Made by a program: the position numbers and the translations under genes. A model generated the notes under the pieces. It had not been told where the DNA came from and searched no databases. It saw nothing but the letters and a program-made list of their open reading frames with translations. From an uncultured Bacteroidia bacterium (GTDB lineage: Bacteria > Bacteroidota > Bacteroidia > Bacteroidales > UBA932), in the NCBI GenBank assembly GCA_902789395.1, contig CADANY010000003.1:121070-185069 (forward strand): 64,000 nucleotides of DNA, written 5' to 3'. Position 1 is the stretch's first letter; each line of letters opens with the position of its first letter. Positions 28,046-36,638 of this stretch are shown here, one piece after another.

Positions 28046-29731
28046 ATGAGAAGAATTCACTTTGGAGTCGCCGCAATAGCTTTACTTGCGGGTGTAATTG
28101 TCTCTTGTGAGCAGGAGAAAGATTTTCAGCCTGCAGAAATAGGTGAAAATGGACTTGCTTTCAGTGTCAACAGTGTCGTGACGCGCTCTGAGATCAGTAA
28201 AGTCAAAGGTGTTTCTATTCCATTGGGAGAGGATGGCGCTGGAAATAGCTATACGTTGGAGGAAACTATTGAGACACTGGGAACTAGCGCTCAGGAAGGA
28301 CCGATGACAAGAGGAATCCCTGCCTTTACGGATAATGTCTCTGCCGTTTATCCTTCCCTTAATGCTGTTGCCTATGCTGCCAATGGCACCCAACTATTTG
28401 AGGGAGATACCGAGTTTTCGTGGAATGCCAGTGAAAGTCTTTATATCCACGATTATGCAAATATGAGTCCATGGGATGATTGCACAGATGACGCTAAGAC
28501 CCTGTACTATTTCCTGCGGATGCCCGTGTCGCCCAGTGGGGCAAGCAATTGGAAATATAGCGTTGCGGACGGAAGTGTTAAATTCGATTATACGACCCCG
28601 ACCAGCAGCGACGGAACTGCAGATGCCGTCAAGCAGCAAGACGTTCTTGTCACATCGCGTCCCTTAAAGAAAGCGGAATATGACAAGAAGACAGGTGCTT
28701 CTGTTCTTTTCTACCATGCCCTTTCAGGAGTCAAATTTGCTATCGGCAATGATAACTCTGGGGATGTCAAGACCTATATTACGAATGTAAAGTTCTCTGG
28801 GCTTATCAAAAACGGATCTTGCACGGTAACTCCTGACGGCAAATATGAACAGACCACAGGAGATTCGAAGAATGTTGTCGCGTGGAATTTGGAAGGGGCA
28901 GCAACAGGAGAATTCTCTCAAGCTTTTACTGAAGTTAAAGACCTGGAGGGCAATCTTGCTAAAAATGGGAAGAATAATCTGAACAGTAGTGACGGTAGTT
29001 TGACCTTCTGGTTTATCCCGCAGACCATGAATAGTAACATTACGCTTGATTTCACATTCAAGGTTGGCGAAGATGGAGAAGAGATTACCCGAACGATTAA
29101 TTTCGGCGAAGTCCTTGCTGGGGTTGAATGGAAAGCCGGACAGCTCCGGACCTATACCATCCGGGCAAATGATGTAAACGTCAGAATCACGGATAGCGTG
29201 ACTGAGATTGAGGATGAGAAGGTTAAGAATAATGTAGTCATCAAGAATACGGGCAACGTCGACGTCTTCATCCGCGCTGCAATCGTAGGACAATGGGTTG
29301 ACAAAGACGGCGCTCCGGTCTTCTCTTTTACAGATTTTACTGATGGTCTTACTATTCTAGAAATCGACAGTTGGTATCAGGATCAATTCGGTGATAAGGT
29401 AGAGAGGGGCAAGTTCGGCGTTTTCAACGGGCTAGTTGGTTACACGAATCCGAAGTACCCTGATCTTGTTGGAGTTCCAAATGACGACTGGGAGAAAGGG
29501 AACGATGGCTACTATTACTATACTAAAGTAGTGAAACCCGGGAAAGAAACGGGGACAAAACTATTTAATAGTTACACAATTAAAGAGACACCGGTAATTC
29601 TAGTGGCATCTCAACCCCAGGATATAAACTTCGTCATGGAAATATCCACACAAGCAATATCAGCAAATAAGTCCGACGGCGGTGTCTATACGAACTACGC
29701 GGACGCTTGGAGCAATGCGAATAATCAATAA
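28046..29731 (+). CDS. Cassette 2 fimbrillin-like lipoprotein with TasA/camelysin-like C-terminus
   Basis: 561 residues. Signal peptide ends in AGVIVSC. MTRGIPAFTDNV at about residue 91 matches ETRGTPAFTENV in cassette 5 and could be an Arg-type processing site as used in type V fimbrillins (inference). The middle part has FYHALSGVKFAI and LTFWFIPQ, typical of fimbrillin-like proteins. The C-terminal 190 residues show VVIKNTGNVDVFIRAAIVG and DGYYYYTKVVKPGKETG, a pattern otherwise known from Gram-positive TasA/camelysin-type fibre proteins. Probably the shaft or anchor subunit partnered by the following VWA protein. Confidence 0.72.
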   Translation: MRRIHFGVAAIALLAGVIVSCEQEKDFQPAEIGENGLAFSVNSVVTRSEISKVKGVSIPLGEDGAGNSYTLEETIETLGTSAQEGPMTRGIPAFTDNVSAVYPSLNAVAYAANGTQLFEGDTEFSWNASESLYIHDYANMSPWDDCTDDAKTLYYFLRMPVSPSGASNWKYSVADGSVKFDYTTPTSSDGTADAVKQQDVLVTSRPLKKAEYDKKTGASVLFYHALSGVKFAIGNDNSGDVKTYITNVKFSGLIKNGSCTVTPDGKYEQTTGDSKNVVAWNLEGAATGEFSQAFTEVKDLEGNLAKNGKNNLNSSDGSLTFWFIPQTMNSNITLDFTFKVGEDGEEITRTINFGEVLAGVEWKAGQLRTYTIRANDVNVRITDSVTEIEDEKVKNNVVIKNTGNVDVFIRAAIVGQWVDKDGAPVFSFTDFTDGLTILEIDSWYQDQFGDKVERGKFGVFNGLVGYTNPKYPDLVGVPNDDWEKGNDGYYYYTKVVKPGKETGTKLFNSYTIKETPVILVASQPQDINFVMEISTQAISANKSDGGVYTNYADAWSNANNQ

Positions 29732-29751
29732 TACATCAGGAGAGAACGACA

Positions 29752-31812
29752 ATGAAAAAGATTTATAGTTTTATTCTCATCGCTGTGGCAGTTCTGTTGT
29801 TTGCACCGTTGAGAAATGTTCAGGCTCAGAAGGAAACGACATACACGAACGGTATGGGTTACAGCAAGAATATCTCTAAACCAGATAAAGACGGCATTTA
29901 TACCATTTCGCTGGAGGCCTTTACAACCGGTAAGGTAGAGGTAACCCAAAAGAGTTTGCCTGCGGATATCGTCCTCGTGCTGGACATTTCCGGGTCGATG
30001 GATGATGATATGAACGGTAATCCTACTTCTTATAATAATAATAAAAGAATTACCGCTCTAAAAAACGCAGTAAACAGTTTCATTGATGTCATCAATGATA
30101 ACGACCTTTACTATGTCGATACGGATGGCAAGCCTGATAAATCCAAACCTCGTGATCAGAGGCTTGGCAACAGAATCGCTATTGTTACTTACTCAACCAA
30201 TGCGAATAATCGTACTAATGGGTTGATTGCTCTTGGAAGCAGTACTACAAACAATGTTGGCGTAACAACATTGAAAAACATTGTCAATGGTTTGACAGCG
30301 AATGGTGGCACCTATGCTCATAAAGGAATGGCATTAGCGTATGATATATTGAGTCCCCTTAACGATACGCGCCAGTTAAGAACGACAGTGTTTTTCACGG
30401 ACGGCGAACCTGGGCTTAAGGGAGATTGGTCGTCTGATGATAGATTGTATCAATCTATAGTAGAATCTAATAATGCCTCATTAGCATTTATTCAAGGTCG
30501 AGAATCTCATGGTTCTATTTTTAATTATCATCCAAATGATCCTTATGCTGAATATCGTTATGACACATTCTCTACAGCTAATGAGACCATCAAATCCGCA
30601 AATCAGATTAAGAATCTAGCTAATGACTCTAAAGGTATAATCTCCAATGTTTATACAATCAGTATTATTAACAACCCGAGCAATGAGACGCAGGTATATT
30701 TGGCTAAGACATCTTCTGACTGGCTCGGAGCTGACAACATGGGATGGTATACTGACAACTGGATGACCTTAGCAAATTGCTGGAATTATAATCATAACGG
30801 AAGTGTAGGGTCTCAAAATTCAAGCGATACGGAATTTGCGCTTACAGCGACTACGCAAGATGGTCTGAATGATATTTTTGAGACCATCGCATCCTCTTCC
30901 GGCGGTTCCGACTCCGACCTTGGTGGTTCTTCGGTTGCCGTGCTGGATATTGTTTCTGCGAACTTTATGTTACCCGATGGAGCCGATACTGATCAGATAA
31001 AGGTCTATACAGCGCCCTGCACCGGAGGGACAGAAGGCGCCCTTGAGTTTGGCACCGCTATTCTTGCTCCTAACAATCAAGCAAGATATCATAAAATGAC
31101 ACGGAATGATGATGATACTATAACTTGGTCTAAAGATGACTTTGATGTCGATGTTGATATCGACGTCATAATTAAGGGGGACAAAAATAATATGATTGAA
31201 GTTACCGGCTTTGACTATAGCAGTAATTTCTGTGGATTTGATGAGAATGGTGAAGCGCGCGGTTTTAAAGTTGTCATTGAGATTCCGGTCAAGATGGATC
31301 CCAATGCTGTTGGAGGCCCTAATTCAGAATCTAACGAATCCGGCTCAGGAATCTATGCAGATGTTGATGGAGACGGGACTCTCGACCCGATAATTACTTA
31401 CACCAGTCCTACTATTGACCTTCCGACGAATATCTTCATTCAGAAACAAGGGTTGAATAAGGGAGAAAGCGCTCATTTCAAGATTCAAAGAATTCCGAAA
31501 GCGAATCCGGAGTCAACAGCATGGGAAGATGTTACAACTGTTTTCCTTACGAGGACAGAAACAGAAGAGACTCCTATTGTAAAGGTGCGTGGCCTGGACC
31601 CGAACTACATCTATCAAGTTGTTGAAGAGCCTTGGAGTTGGAGTTATACTTCAGAAGCAATTACTGCGACACGGACAGACCTATTAAAAACCAATCCGTT
31701 TAAATTTAAGAATACTCCGAAGACTGGCATCGACACGAAGGTCAACCATGCTGAAAGTAAGGCTACCAATAAATTTGCTGAAAAGAGTTCCGAGCAAGTA
31801 AATTCAAAGTAA
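29752..31812 (+). CDS. Cassette 2 VWA-domain surface protein with CnaB-like C-terminus
   Basis: 686 residues with a Sec signal (MKKIYSFILIAVAVLLFAPL) and no lipobox. The VWA domain has the MIDAS motif LVLDISGSM, the threonine in NGGTYAHKG and the aspartate in FFTDGEPG. A C-terminal domain has FIQKQGLNKGESAHF, YQVVEEPWSW and FKFKNTPK, that is the Lys, Glu and Asn positions of an isopeptide-forming CnaB fold. The whole resembles a pilus-tip adhesin; Porphyromonas Mfa5 is a VWA tip protein in type V pili (known). It is the last gene of the cassette, before a strong terminator. Confidence 0.78.
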   Translation: MKKIYSFILIAVAVLLFAPLRNVQAQKETTYTNGMGYSKNISKPDKDGIYTISLEAFTTGKVEVTQKSLPADIVLVLDISGSMDDDMNGNPTSYNNNKRITALKNAVNSFIDVINDNDLYYVDTDGKPDKSKPRDQRLGNRIAIVTYSTNANNRTNGLIALGSSTTNNVGVTTLKNIVNGLTANGGTYAHKGMALAYDILSPLNDTRQLRTTVFFTDGEPGLKGDWSSDDRLYQSIVESNNASLAFIQGRESHGSIFNYHPNDPYAEYRYDTFSTANETIKSANQIKNLANDSKGIISNVYTISIINNPSNETQVYLAKTSSDWLGADNMGWYTDNWMTLANCWNYNHNGSVGSQNSSDTEFALTATTQDGLNDIFETIASSSGGSDSDLGGSSVAVLDIVSANFMLPDGADTDQIKVYTAPCTGGTEGALEFGTAILAPNNQARYHKMTRNDDDTITWSKDDFDVDVDIDVIIKGDKNNMIEVTGFDYSSNFCGFDENGEARGFKVVIEIPVKMDPNAVGGPNSESNESGSGIYADVDGDGTLDPIITYTSPTIDLPTNIFIQKQGLNKGESAHFKIQRIPKANPESTAWEDVTTVFLTRTETEETPIVKVRGLDPNYIYQVVEEPWSWSYTSEAITATRTDLLKTNPFKFKNTPKTGIDTKVNHAESKATNKFAEKSSEQVNSK

Positions 31813-31846
31813 CTTTTGAATTTTTCAGGAGAATACTAATCATAGA

Positions 31847-31884
31847 GAAAGGCTGAATGACATAACAATCATTCAGCCTTTTTT
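31847..31884 (+). terminator. Terminator of cassette 2
   Basis: AAGGCTGAATGA (31849-31860) pairs perfectly with TCATTCAGCCTT (31869-31880), followed by T residues. The complement also gives a T run on the minus strand, so it may serve both directions. Confidence 0.88.
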
Positions 31885-31929
31885 CTCCAAGATAAGAATC
31901 ACATCCACAAGTTGAGCGTATCGCTCGAT

Positions 31930-32220
31930 TTAGTCCTTGAGAAGCTCCTCAACTTCTTCCTGCGTCATGCCCTTGGCGAGAAGCCGCTGGGCAATCGCGT
32001 CGCGCTCAGAGATGCGTCCCTCTTCTCGGCCCTGCTCTATTCCTTTCTCTAACCCTTTCTCTATCCCTCTCTCCATCCCCTCTTTCAAGCCTTCTTCCTT
32101 GGCATATGCCAATTGATTCTTAAAGTCCCGTTCTGTTCTCATGTCTAGATCGTATTTCTTCTTTTCTTCCGGCGTGAAGTTAGCGATTTCCGCAGAATCA
32201 AACAAGAGAAGGAACGAACT
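31930..32220 (-). pseudogene. C-terminal fragment of an Rpn-type nuclease gene
   Basis: The fragment reads LLLFDSAEIANFTPEEKK onward to the stop and is nearly identical to the last 90-100 residues of the intact gene at 33194-34114. It joins at about 32218 to the 3' end of the antitoxin gene. It has fewer E/KG repeat units than the intact copy. The N-terminal nuclease domain is gone, so it is not expected to work. Confidence 0.82.
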
Positions 32221-32229
32221 AGAGAGCCA

Positions 32230-32550
32230 TCATGAACGGGATAGAGAGGAGACTCTCACGCTCACATGGAGGCCGAGGCCCTGAAATAACTTGACGAGGG
32301 TAGAAAGTTGAATGTCTGTACGACCTTTCTCGATCCTGGAAATATAACTCTTCTTGGTCCCGACCATTGATGCAAGTTGCTCTTGCGTCATACCTGCCCT
32401 TAAACGCTCATCTTTTATCCTCTCACCAATGATAAAGGCGTCACACTCCATTTCGAACTGGTCCCGCTCCGCTGTCCCGATTGGGCCAAAATCCTCAGTT
32501 ATGAGATCTTCTAAAAGCGTTATGTCCATTTTCTTCGTATCTGTCTCCAT
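32230..32550 (-). CDS. XRE-family helix-turn-helix antitoxin (HigA-like)
   Basis: 106 residues from METDTKKMDI at 32550; a longer frame to 32574 overlaps the toxin remnant. The C-terminal half is an XRE helix-turn-helix (RAGMTQEQLASMVGTKKSY, then ISRIEKGRTDIQLSTLVKLF). The order toxin-then-antitoxin with a 4-bp gap fits higBA-type systems. The toxin is broken, so the antitoxin stands alone; it may persist as a regulator or protect against a related toxin. Confidence 0.8.
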   Translation of the reverse strand: METDTKKMDITLLEDLITEDFGPIGTAERDQFEMECDAFIIGERIKDERLRAGMTQEQLASMVGTKKSYISRIEKGRTDIQLSTLVKLFQGLGLHVSVRVSSLSRS

Positions 32551-32554
32551 TCCT

Positions 32555-32674
32555 TTATTTATTTTTTTGATCAAAATTTTTTTTCATCAAAGCATCTCGG
32601 TCAATAGTCTTTCGGAAGGTTTTGAAATGATCTTCAAATACAATAACTCGTCTCAAATAGTCTCTCTTCACCAT
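32555..32674 (-). pseudogene. Remnant of a HigB/RelE-like toxin gene
   Basis: A 39-codon frame directly before the antitoxin begins MVKRDYLRRVIVFEDHFKTF. This resembles the N-terminal strand and helix of HigB/RelE-type toxins (x-VIVFxDxFxxF), then ends in a low-complexity KKNFDQKNK tail. A normal toxin has about 110 residues, so the catalytic part has been deleted. Confidence 0.5.
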
Positions 32675-32730
32675 TACAAAGTTAACCAATTAGTAAACAA
32701 CATACAAATACTTTTTCAGCAAAAAAAGAG

Positions 32731-32769
32731 AAACTTATCCGTTTTCTTTTTGTGAAAACGGATAAGTTT
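32731..32769. repeat. Perfect 16-bp inverted repeat
   Basis: AAACTTATCCGTTTTC (32731-32746) and its exact inverse (32754-32769) enclose a 7-base centre. A decayed version with a shortened left arm lies at 34155-34186, upstream of the intact Rpn gene. It may be an operator or promoter-linked palindrome of the Rpn unit. Confidence 0.7.
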
Positions 32770-33155
32770 CAAAAACGGCCATTGAACGAGGCCAGGAGGG
32801 GTCAGGCCGCCGAAAAAGGCTTGTAAAAAGTGGAAAAATGCGATGGATAAGATTCTTCGCTTTGCCTTTTTGGGACATTATCTCAGAATGACTTAATAAC
32901 ATCGTTTTGAGGGTAACTCTGTCATCCTAGGGAGGGCAAAGCCCGACGAAGAAATTCCTCTCCGCTGGATCACCCCGATCCCAAAAAACAATTTCTCGCG
33001 TGCATGGCACGTGTCGCTTAATCGGCTGATTAGCAAGAGAATAAAACTTACCCTTTGTCCTTTTGGGGACAAAGGGTAAAGATTAATCAACTGAGACTCA
33101 ATATTATAAGCGCCACCGCCAAGGCATATAAAAACCACCCGGGAGGGTGGGTTTT
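32754..33155 (-). repeat. Island repeat, copy C, including the Rpn terminator
   Basis: About 400 bp closely similar to 34172-34540 and, over its last half, to copies A and B in opposite direction. The hairpin TTACCCTTTGTCC (33048-33060) with its inverse (33067-33079) is preserved. At 33130-33150 the minus strand has CCACCC-TCCC-GGGTGG followed by TTTTT, a terminator for the Rpn gene. No coding capacity seen. Confidence 0.75.
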
Positions 33156-33193
33156 ATTTGGGAACCATAGTCTCAGCGGCTGTCAACACCTGA

Positions 33194-34114
33194 TTAAGCC
33201 GAGCCAAGCAAGGAGTCGACTTCTTCCTTCGTCATGCCCTTGGCGAGAAGCCGCTGGGCAATCGCGTCGCGCTCAGAGATGCGTCCCTCTTCGCGGCCCT
33301 GCTCTATCCCTCTCTCTATTCCTTTCTCTATTCCTTTCTCTAACCCTTTCTCTATTCCTCTCTCCATACCCTCTTTCAAGCCTTCTTCCTTGGCGTATGC
33401 CAATTGATTTTTAAAGTCCCGTTCCGTTCTCATGTCTAAATCGTATTTCTTCTTTTCATCCGGCGTGAAGTTAGCGATTTCCGCAGAATCAAACAAGAGT
33501 TGGAACAGTTCTGAATCCATCTCCATTGGTTTTTCGGGGATTCTTTCCATGTTATGAAGCGCATAGCAGAAGTTGTCCAGGATAGAAGCCTCGGGGGTTA
33601 GCGCTCGTTTGCAGTTCGGAAGCTCGAGGAAGATATATTGGACCCTATCAGTCATAAGTTCATGCGTTTCTCTCTCCCGGATATCATACCGGAAGAGTAC
33701 TCGATCGCTATCCTTATGGGGAGAAAAATCCAGTAAGCCAATGAAATAGATCTGTTCAAAATCATATCTGCTTTCTCCAAGAATAAGCTGATCCTGGATT
33801 GCAAATGAAGAGTAAAAGACGGCCCGTTCATAGAAATGGCTCTGCTGCGCGAGTTGCATTTCTACGATGAACCTAGCTCCATCCTGATCTTTACATTCGA
33901 CGTCGACCCGGATTCCCTTCTTTTCAGGCGACGCATTAAGGTGTTCCTGAGAAACGAATGTGAGTTCCTCAATTTTCCGTTCTGGAATCACCTCCTCGAG
34001 AAAGAGTTGCATCAACCGCTTCCATCGTTCTGACCCGAACGAACGCTTAAACCAGTAATCGATCAGAATTCGGGCATAGCGCCCATGGGGTGAAGAATCA
34101 TTTTTCCTTTCCAT
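33194..34114 (-). CDS. Rpn/PD-(D/E)XK nuclease family putative transposase
   Basis: 306 residues. The N-terminal two thirds fit the PDDEXK_2 (Rpn) family: DYWFKRSFG, then VDVECKDQDGARFIVEMQL, with D and E-x-Q as the active-site pattern, and FYERAVFYSSFAIQDQL. The C-terminus has a charged repeat of GxEKG units (GMERGIEKGLEKGIEKG) encoded by 12-bp DNA repeats. Rpn proteins in E. coli are DNA endonucleases that promote RecA-independent recombination; the role here is inferred. A terminator follows at 33130-33150. A truncated paralogue lies at 31930-32220. Confidence 0.85.
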   Translation of the reverse strand: MERKNDSSPHGRYARILIDYWFKRSFGSERWKRLMQLFLEEVIPERKIEELTFVSQEHLNASPEKKGIRVDVECKDQDGARFIVEMQLAQQSHFYERAVFYSSFAIQDQLILGESRYDFEQIYFIGLLDFSPHKDSDRVLFRYDIRERETHELMTDRVQYIFLELPNCKRALTPEASILDNFCYALHNMERIPEKPMEMDSELFQLLFDSAEIANFTPDEKKKYDLDMRTERDFKNQLAYAKEEGLKEGMERGIEKGLEKGIEKGIERGIEQGREEGRISERDAIAQRLLAKGMTKEEVDSLLGSA

Positions 34115-34171
34115 AGTTTTACAGTTTTTTGTTTCGGCAAAGTTCGAAAGACCTACCCGTTTTCACAAAAA

Positions 34172-34540
34172 GAAAACGGATAAGTTTCAAAAACAGCCAT
34201 TGAACGAGGTCGGGAGGGGTTGGGCTGCCGAAAACGGCTTGTAAAAAGTGAAAAAAGCGATGGATAAGATTCTTCGCTTTGCTCAGAATGACTTAATAAC
34301 ATCATTCTGAAGGGGGAGACTTTGTCATCCTAGGGAGGGCAAAGCCCGACGAAGAATCTCCTCTCAGACGGATCACTCCAAAACACAATTTCTCGCGTGC
34401 ATGGCACGTGTCGCTTAATCGGCTGATTAGCAGGAGAATATAACTTACTCTTTGTCCTTTTTGGGACAAAGAGTAAAGAATAATCAACTGAAAATCAATA
34501 TAATAAGCGCCACCGCCAAGGCATATAAAAACCACCCGGC
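34172..34540 (-). repeat. Island repeat, copy D, with covarying hairpin
   Basis: Near copy of 32754-33155. The hairpin is TTACTCTTTGTCC (34445-34457) with GGACAAAGAGTAA (34464-34476): both arms changed together relative to the other copies (CCC to CTC, GGG to GAG), so pairing is kept. The terminator part at the right end is degraded. Confidence 0.75.
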
Positions 34541-34606
34541 CATGAAGGTCAGGGGTATAATCATATTTAGAAGCGACCGAGAAAAGAGTCGGCATCGTAG
34601 AGGGAG

Positions 34607-34637
34607 AAAAAACGCGAACCCCGAAGGGAATCGCGTT
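34607..34637 (-). terminator. Terminator of cassette 3
   Basis: On the minus strand AACGCGATTCCC and GGGGTTCGCGTT form a hairpin with a short TTC loop, followed by a T run (A run at 34607-34612). It lies just after the stop of the lipoprotein gene. Confidence 0.8.
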
Positions 34638-34642
34638 AAGCA

Positions 34643-36052
34643 CTAATCATTCATATTTAGTTTATATAATGAGATATTTGCAGGATAATCATCTAATCCA
34701 GTGGTAGCTATGAATTCTCCATCTTTATACTGATTACCAGAATAATCTGTACCTCTAAACTCATACGTCCGTTTGAAGTTTCTATCATTCAAATTGGCAT
34801 AGGAAATGTATCTCGTGTATGTTGTTCCTGAATACCGAGGCTCCTCAATCTCAACATATCCATTTTCCCAATGCACATTAACATCAAGATGATCGCTCCC
34901 ATATCTTGCTGCAGAAATAGTCCAGTGCATTTGTCCGTCTTGCTGCGGTGTCGCCTGAACAACCCAGATACCGGCAACATACTCTGCATAATGGAGTTTA
35001 ATCTCCCCATTTTCAGCCTCTCTGACGAAAACTGCCTGGTTGGTGCTAGACGAATTGACAATGACTGTATTGCTATTGGGAACCTCGTAAACCAGTATAT
35101 AAGTACCTTCAGAGAGAGTGGTGCCCGCGGTAACTTTGTCAAAGATGTAGACTTCATCACCGGCTCCTACTATTCCCATATCATATACTTTTCCTGCGTT
35201 TATTGTAATATCTACGCCGGTTTTTGTCCCTACGCCTGAGCCAGGAATCCGGCTATAGTATTGAGGGAAGCCCAAAACAGGTTCCGGATAATAGCGATCA
35301 ACCCACATCCGAATGCGGTCATAGGTGCCTGCAGGAACAGGAATCATGAAAGAGAGGGCCTTGCCAGCATAAGAATGAGAACCATCGTTAAATGCGACCT
35401 CAATTCTATTACCGCCGTCTTCAATGGAGAGAGGCTGTGTTCCGTTTAATTGTGCCGTTCCTGTAAGAGGAGAGCCTTGTGCTTCAAGCACAAGACGTTT
35501 TGCATCCATAGGAATGTCTTTATACGTTACTTTAATTGCACCGGCAACGTAATTGAAAGAACAGTGATACTTTCCTGCGGATCCTTTCACTTTTGCCACC
35601 ATAGGGATTTCAGACACTACGGTCGAGCCATATTCCTTTCCGTTATTAGTGTTGATCAAATTACCGTTCCCGTCAGCAGTGGCATAAGTAAAAGAACTCG
35701 GGAAAGTAAAGGTTCTATTATTGAGCCTTCCTCCAGGATAAACCGCTAACTGGTCTCCGCCAGGCGTCCCGTTACCTCCAAATGTTCCCATTTTTGTCCC
35801 GGCTCCTGAATTTAAAGTATAATCCGCCCAATCATTATCTCCATCTCCCGTTTGAAGCTTAATCGCATCACGGGAAGTCCACGAGGTTACAAGAGTGGAG
35901 GTATCAACTGAAACACGTGTACTCGTATTCTCAATTCCTGCGGAGAGCACGCAGGGACGATTAGGATCCTCAACAGAACTCTCTGTCTGTTTTTCACAAG
36001 CAAAACAAACGGTAGCGGCGATTACGCCTAAAATAAGATATTTATTTTTCAT
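34643..36052 (-). CDS. Cassette 3 fimbrillin-like lipoprotein
   Basis: 469 residues. Signal peptide ends in TVCFAC. N-terminal half has VTSWTSRDAIKLQTGDGDNDW, YTLNSGAGTKMGTFGGNGTP, AVYPGGR and SEIPMVAKVKG, the same fold signature as cassettes 1 and 4. The C-terminal domain begins with YIFDKVTAGTTLSEGTYILVY and matches the C-terminal domain of cassette 4 (FQKITRSQDLTDGTYILVY). Probably a surface pilin or adhesin. It is the second gene of a two-gene cassette on the minus strand. Confidence 0.75.
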   Translation of the reverse strand: MKNKYLILGVIAATVCFACEKQTESSVEDPNRPCVLSAGIENTSTRVSVDTSTLVTSWTSRDAIKLQTGDGDNDWADYTLNSGAGTKMGTFGGNGTPGGDQLAVYPGGRLNNRTFTFPSSFTYATADGNGNLINTNNGKEYGSTVVSEIPMVAKVKGSAGKYHCSFNYVAGAIKVTYKDIPMDAKRLVLEAQGSPLTGTAQLNGTQPLSIEDGGNRIEVAFNDGSHSYAGKALSFMIPVPAGTYDRIRMWVDRYYPEPVLGFPQYYSRIPGSGVGTKTGVDITINAGKVYDMGIVGAGDEVYIFDKVTAGTTLSEGTYILVYEVPNSNTVIVNSSSTNQAVFVREAENGEIKLHYAEYVAGIWVVQATPQQDGQMHWTISAARYGSDHLDVNVHWENGYVEIEEPRYSGTTYTRYISYANLNDRNFKRTYEFRGTDYSGNQYKDGEFIATTGLDDYPANISLYKLNMND

Positions 36053-36064
36053 AATAAGCTTTTT

Positions 36065-36241
36065 TTAGTTATTCCAGTCACTAGAGTAATCGTTAATAAT
36101 TTCAGGTTCTCCATTTTCAAATGTAACCTTATCAAGATCCTTCAATTGCGAATCCCTTAAATCCTCCAGAAAAGCCGTTGTCATCAACTCAATCTCTTTC
36201 TGAGTCGGAGATACATACTCCAATTTTGTTTGTTTTTTCAT
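36065..36241 (-). CDS. Cassette 3 small peptide
   Basis: 58 residues beginning MKKQTKLEYVSPTQKEIELM and ending DYSSDWNN. The mid part is helix-prone (FLEDLRDSQLKDLDKV). It starts right behind the invariant TTAAAACTGTAGGAAT and ends 12 bp before the lipoprotein start. Confidence 0.75.
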   Translation of the reverse strand: MKKQTKLEYVSPTQKEIELMTTAFLEDLRDSQLKDLDKVTFENGEPEIINDYSSDWNN

Positions 36242-36513
36242 ATTCCTACAGTTTTAAAATTATTATCTTGCTTTTACACTACTATTTTTAGTATGATTTT
36301 TGCTTATATTTATCCATAAGCATTTATAAATCAATATTTTAAACAACGAACGACAAACAGATAACAATCTCTCCCTTCCTCCCCGCTTTCTATCTGTAAG
36401 CCTTTGCGCTTTTTGTGCTTCCCCGGGACAATAATGTACCGTCTCTGCATTTTTCAATTTTTCGCAAAGACTTTTTCCCGTATCCTTCTCACTATCAACC
36501 CTTCATGGCCTCC
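36242..36513 (-). promoter_or_regulatory. Leader of cassette 3 (class III)
   Basis: AT-rich leader unlike the other two classes except for the last 20 bp. It holds a possible 39-codon upstream ORF beginning MQRRYIIVPGKHKKRKG (minus strand from 36450), but with only one copy there is nothing to compare it with. Confidence 0.45.
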
Positions 36514-36540
36514 CCGCATTTTTTGCGCTAAAGAATGCGA
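36514..36540 (-). repeat. Cassette head element 3
   Basis: Read on the minus strand: left arm TCGCATTCTT, then TAGCGC, then AAAAAATGCGG. The arms are inverse with one mismatch (CGCATTCTTT against AAAAAATGCG), the best palindrome of the five. It faces head element 4 in inverted orientation across the recombinase gene. Confidence 0.75.
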
Positions 36541-36568
36541 TTTAAATCGCATGTAATCTGCTTATAAT

Positions 36569-36576
36569 CAAATATA
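36569..36576 (-). promoter_or_regulatory. -7 promoter box of cassette 3
   Basis: TATATTTG on the minus strand, 28 bp before head element 3, would start the cassette 3 transcript at or just before the element. No -33 TTG at the standard distance. Confidence 0.5.
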
Positions 36577-36580
36577 TACA

Positions 36581-36612
36581 AAAATTCAAGCCCGGGACGT
36601 GCCCGGGCTTGC
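36581..36612 (-). terminator. Terminator of the recombinase gene
   Basis: Perfect 9-bp stem AAGCCCGGG / CCCGGGCTT (36588-36610) with a 5-base loop, followed on the minus strand by GAATTTTTG. Confidence 0.75.
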
Positions 36613-36638
36613 GCATGGAGATGGACCCGATCCAGGCC

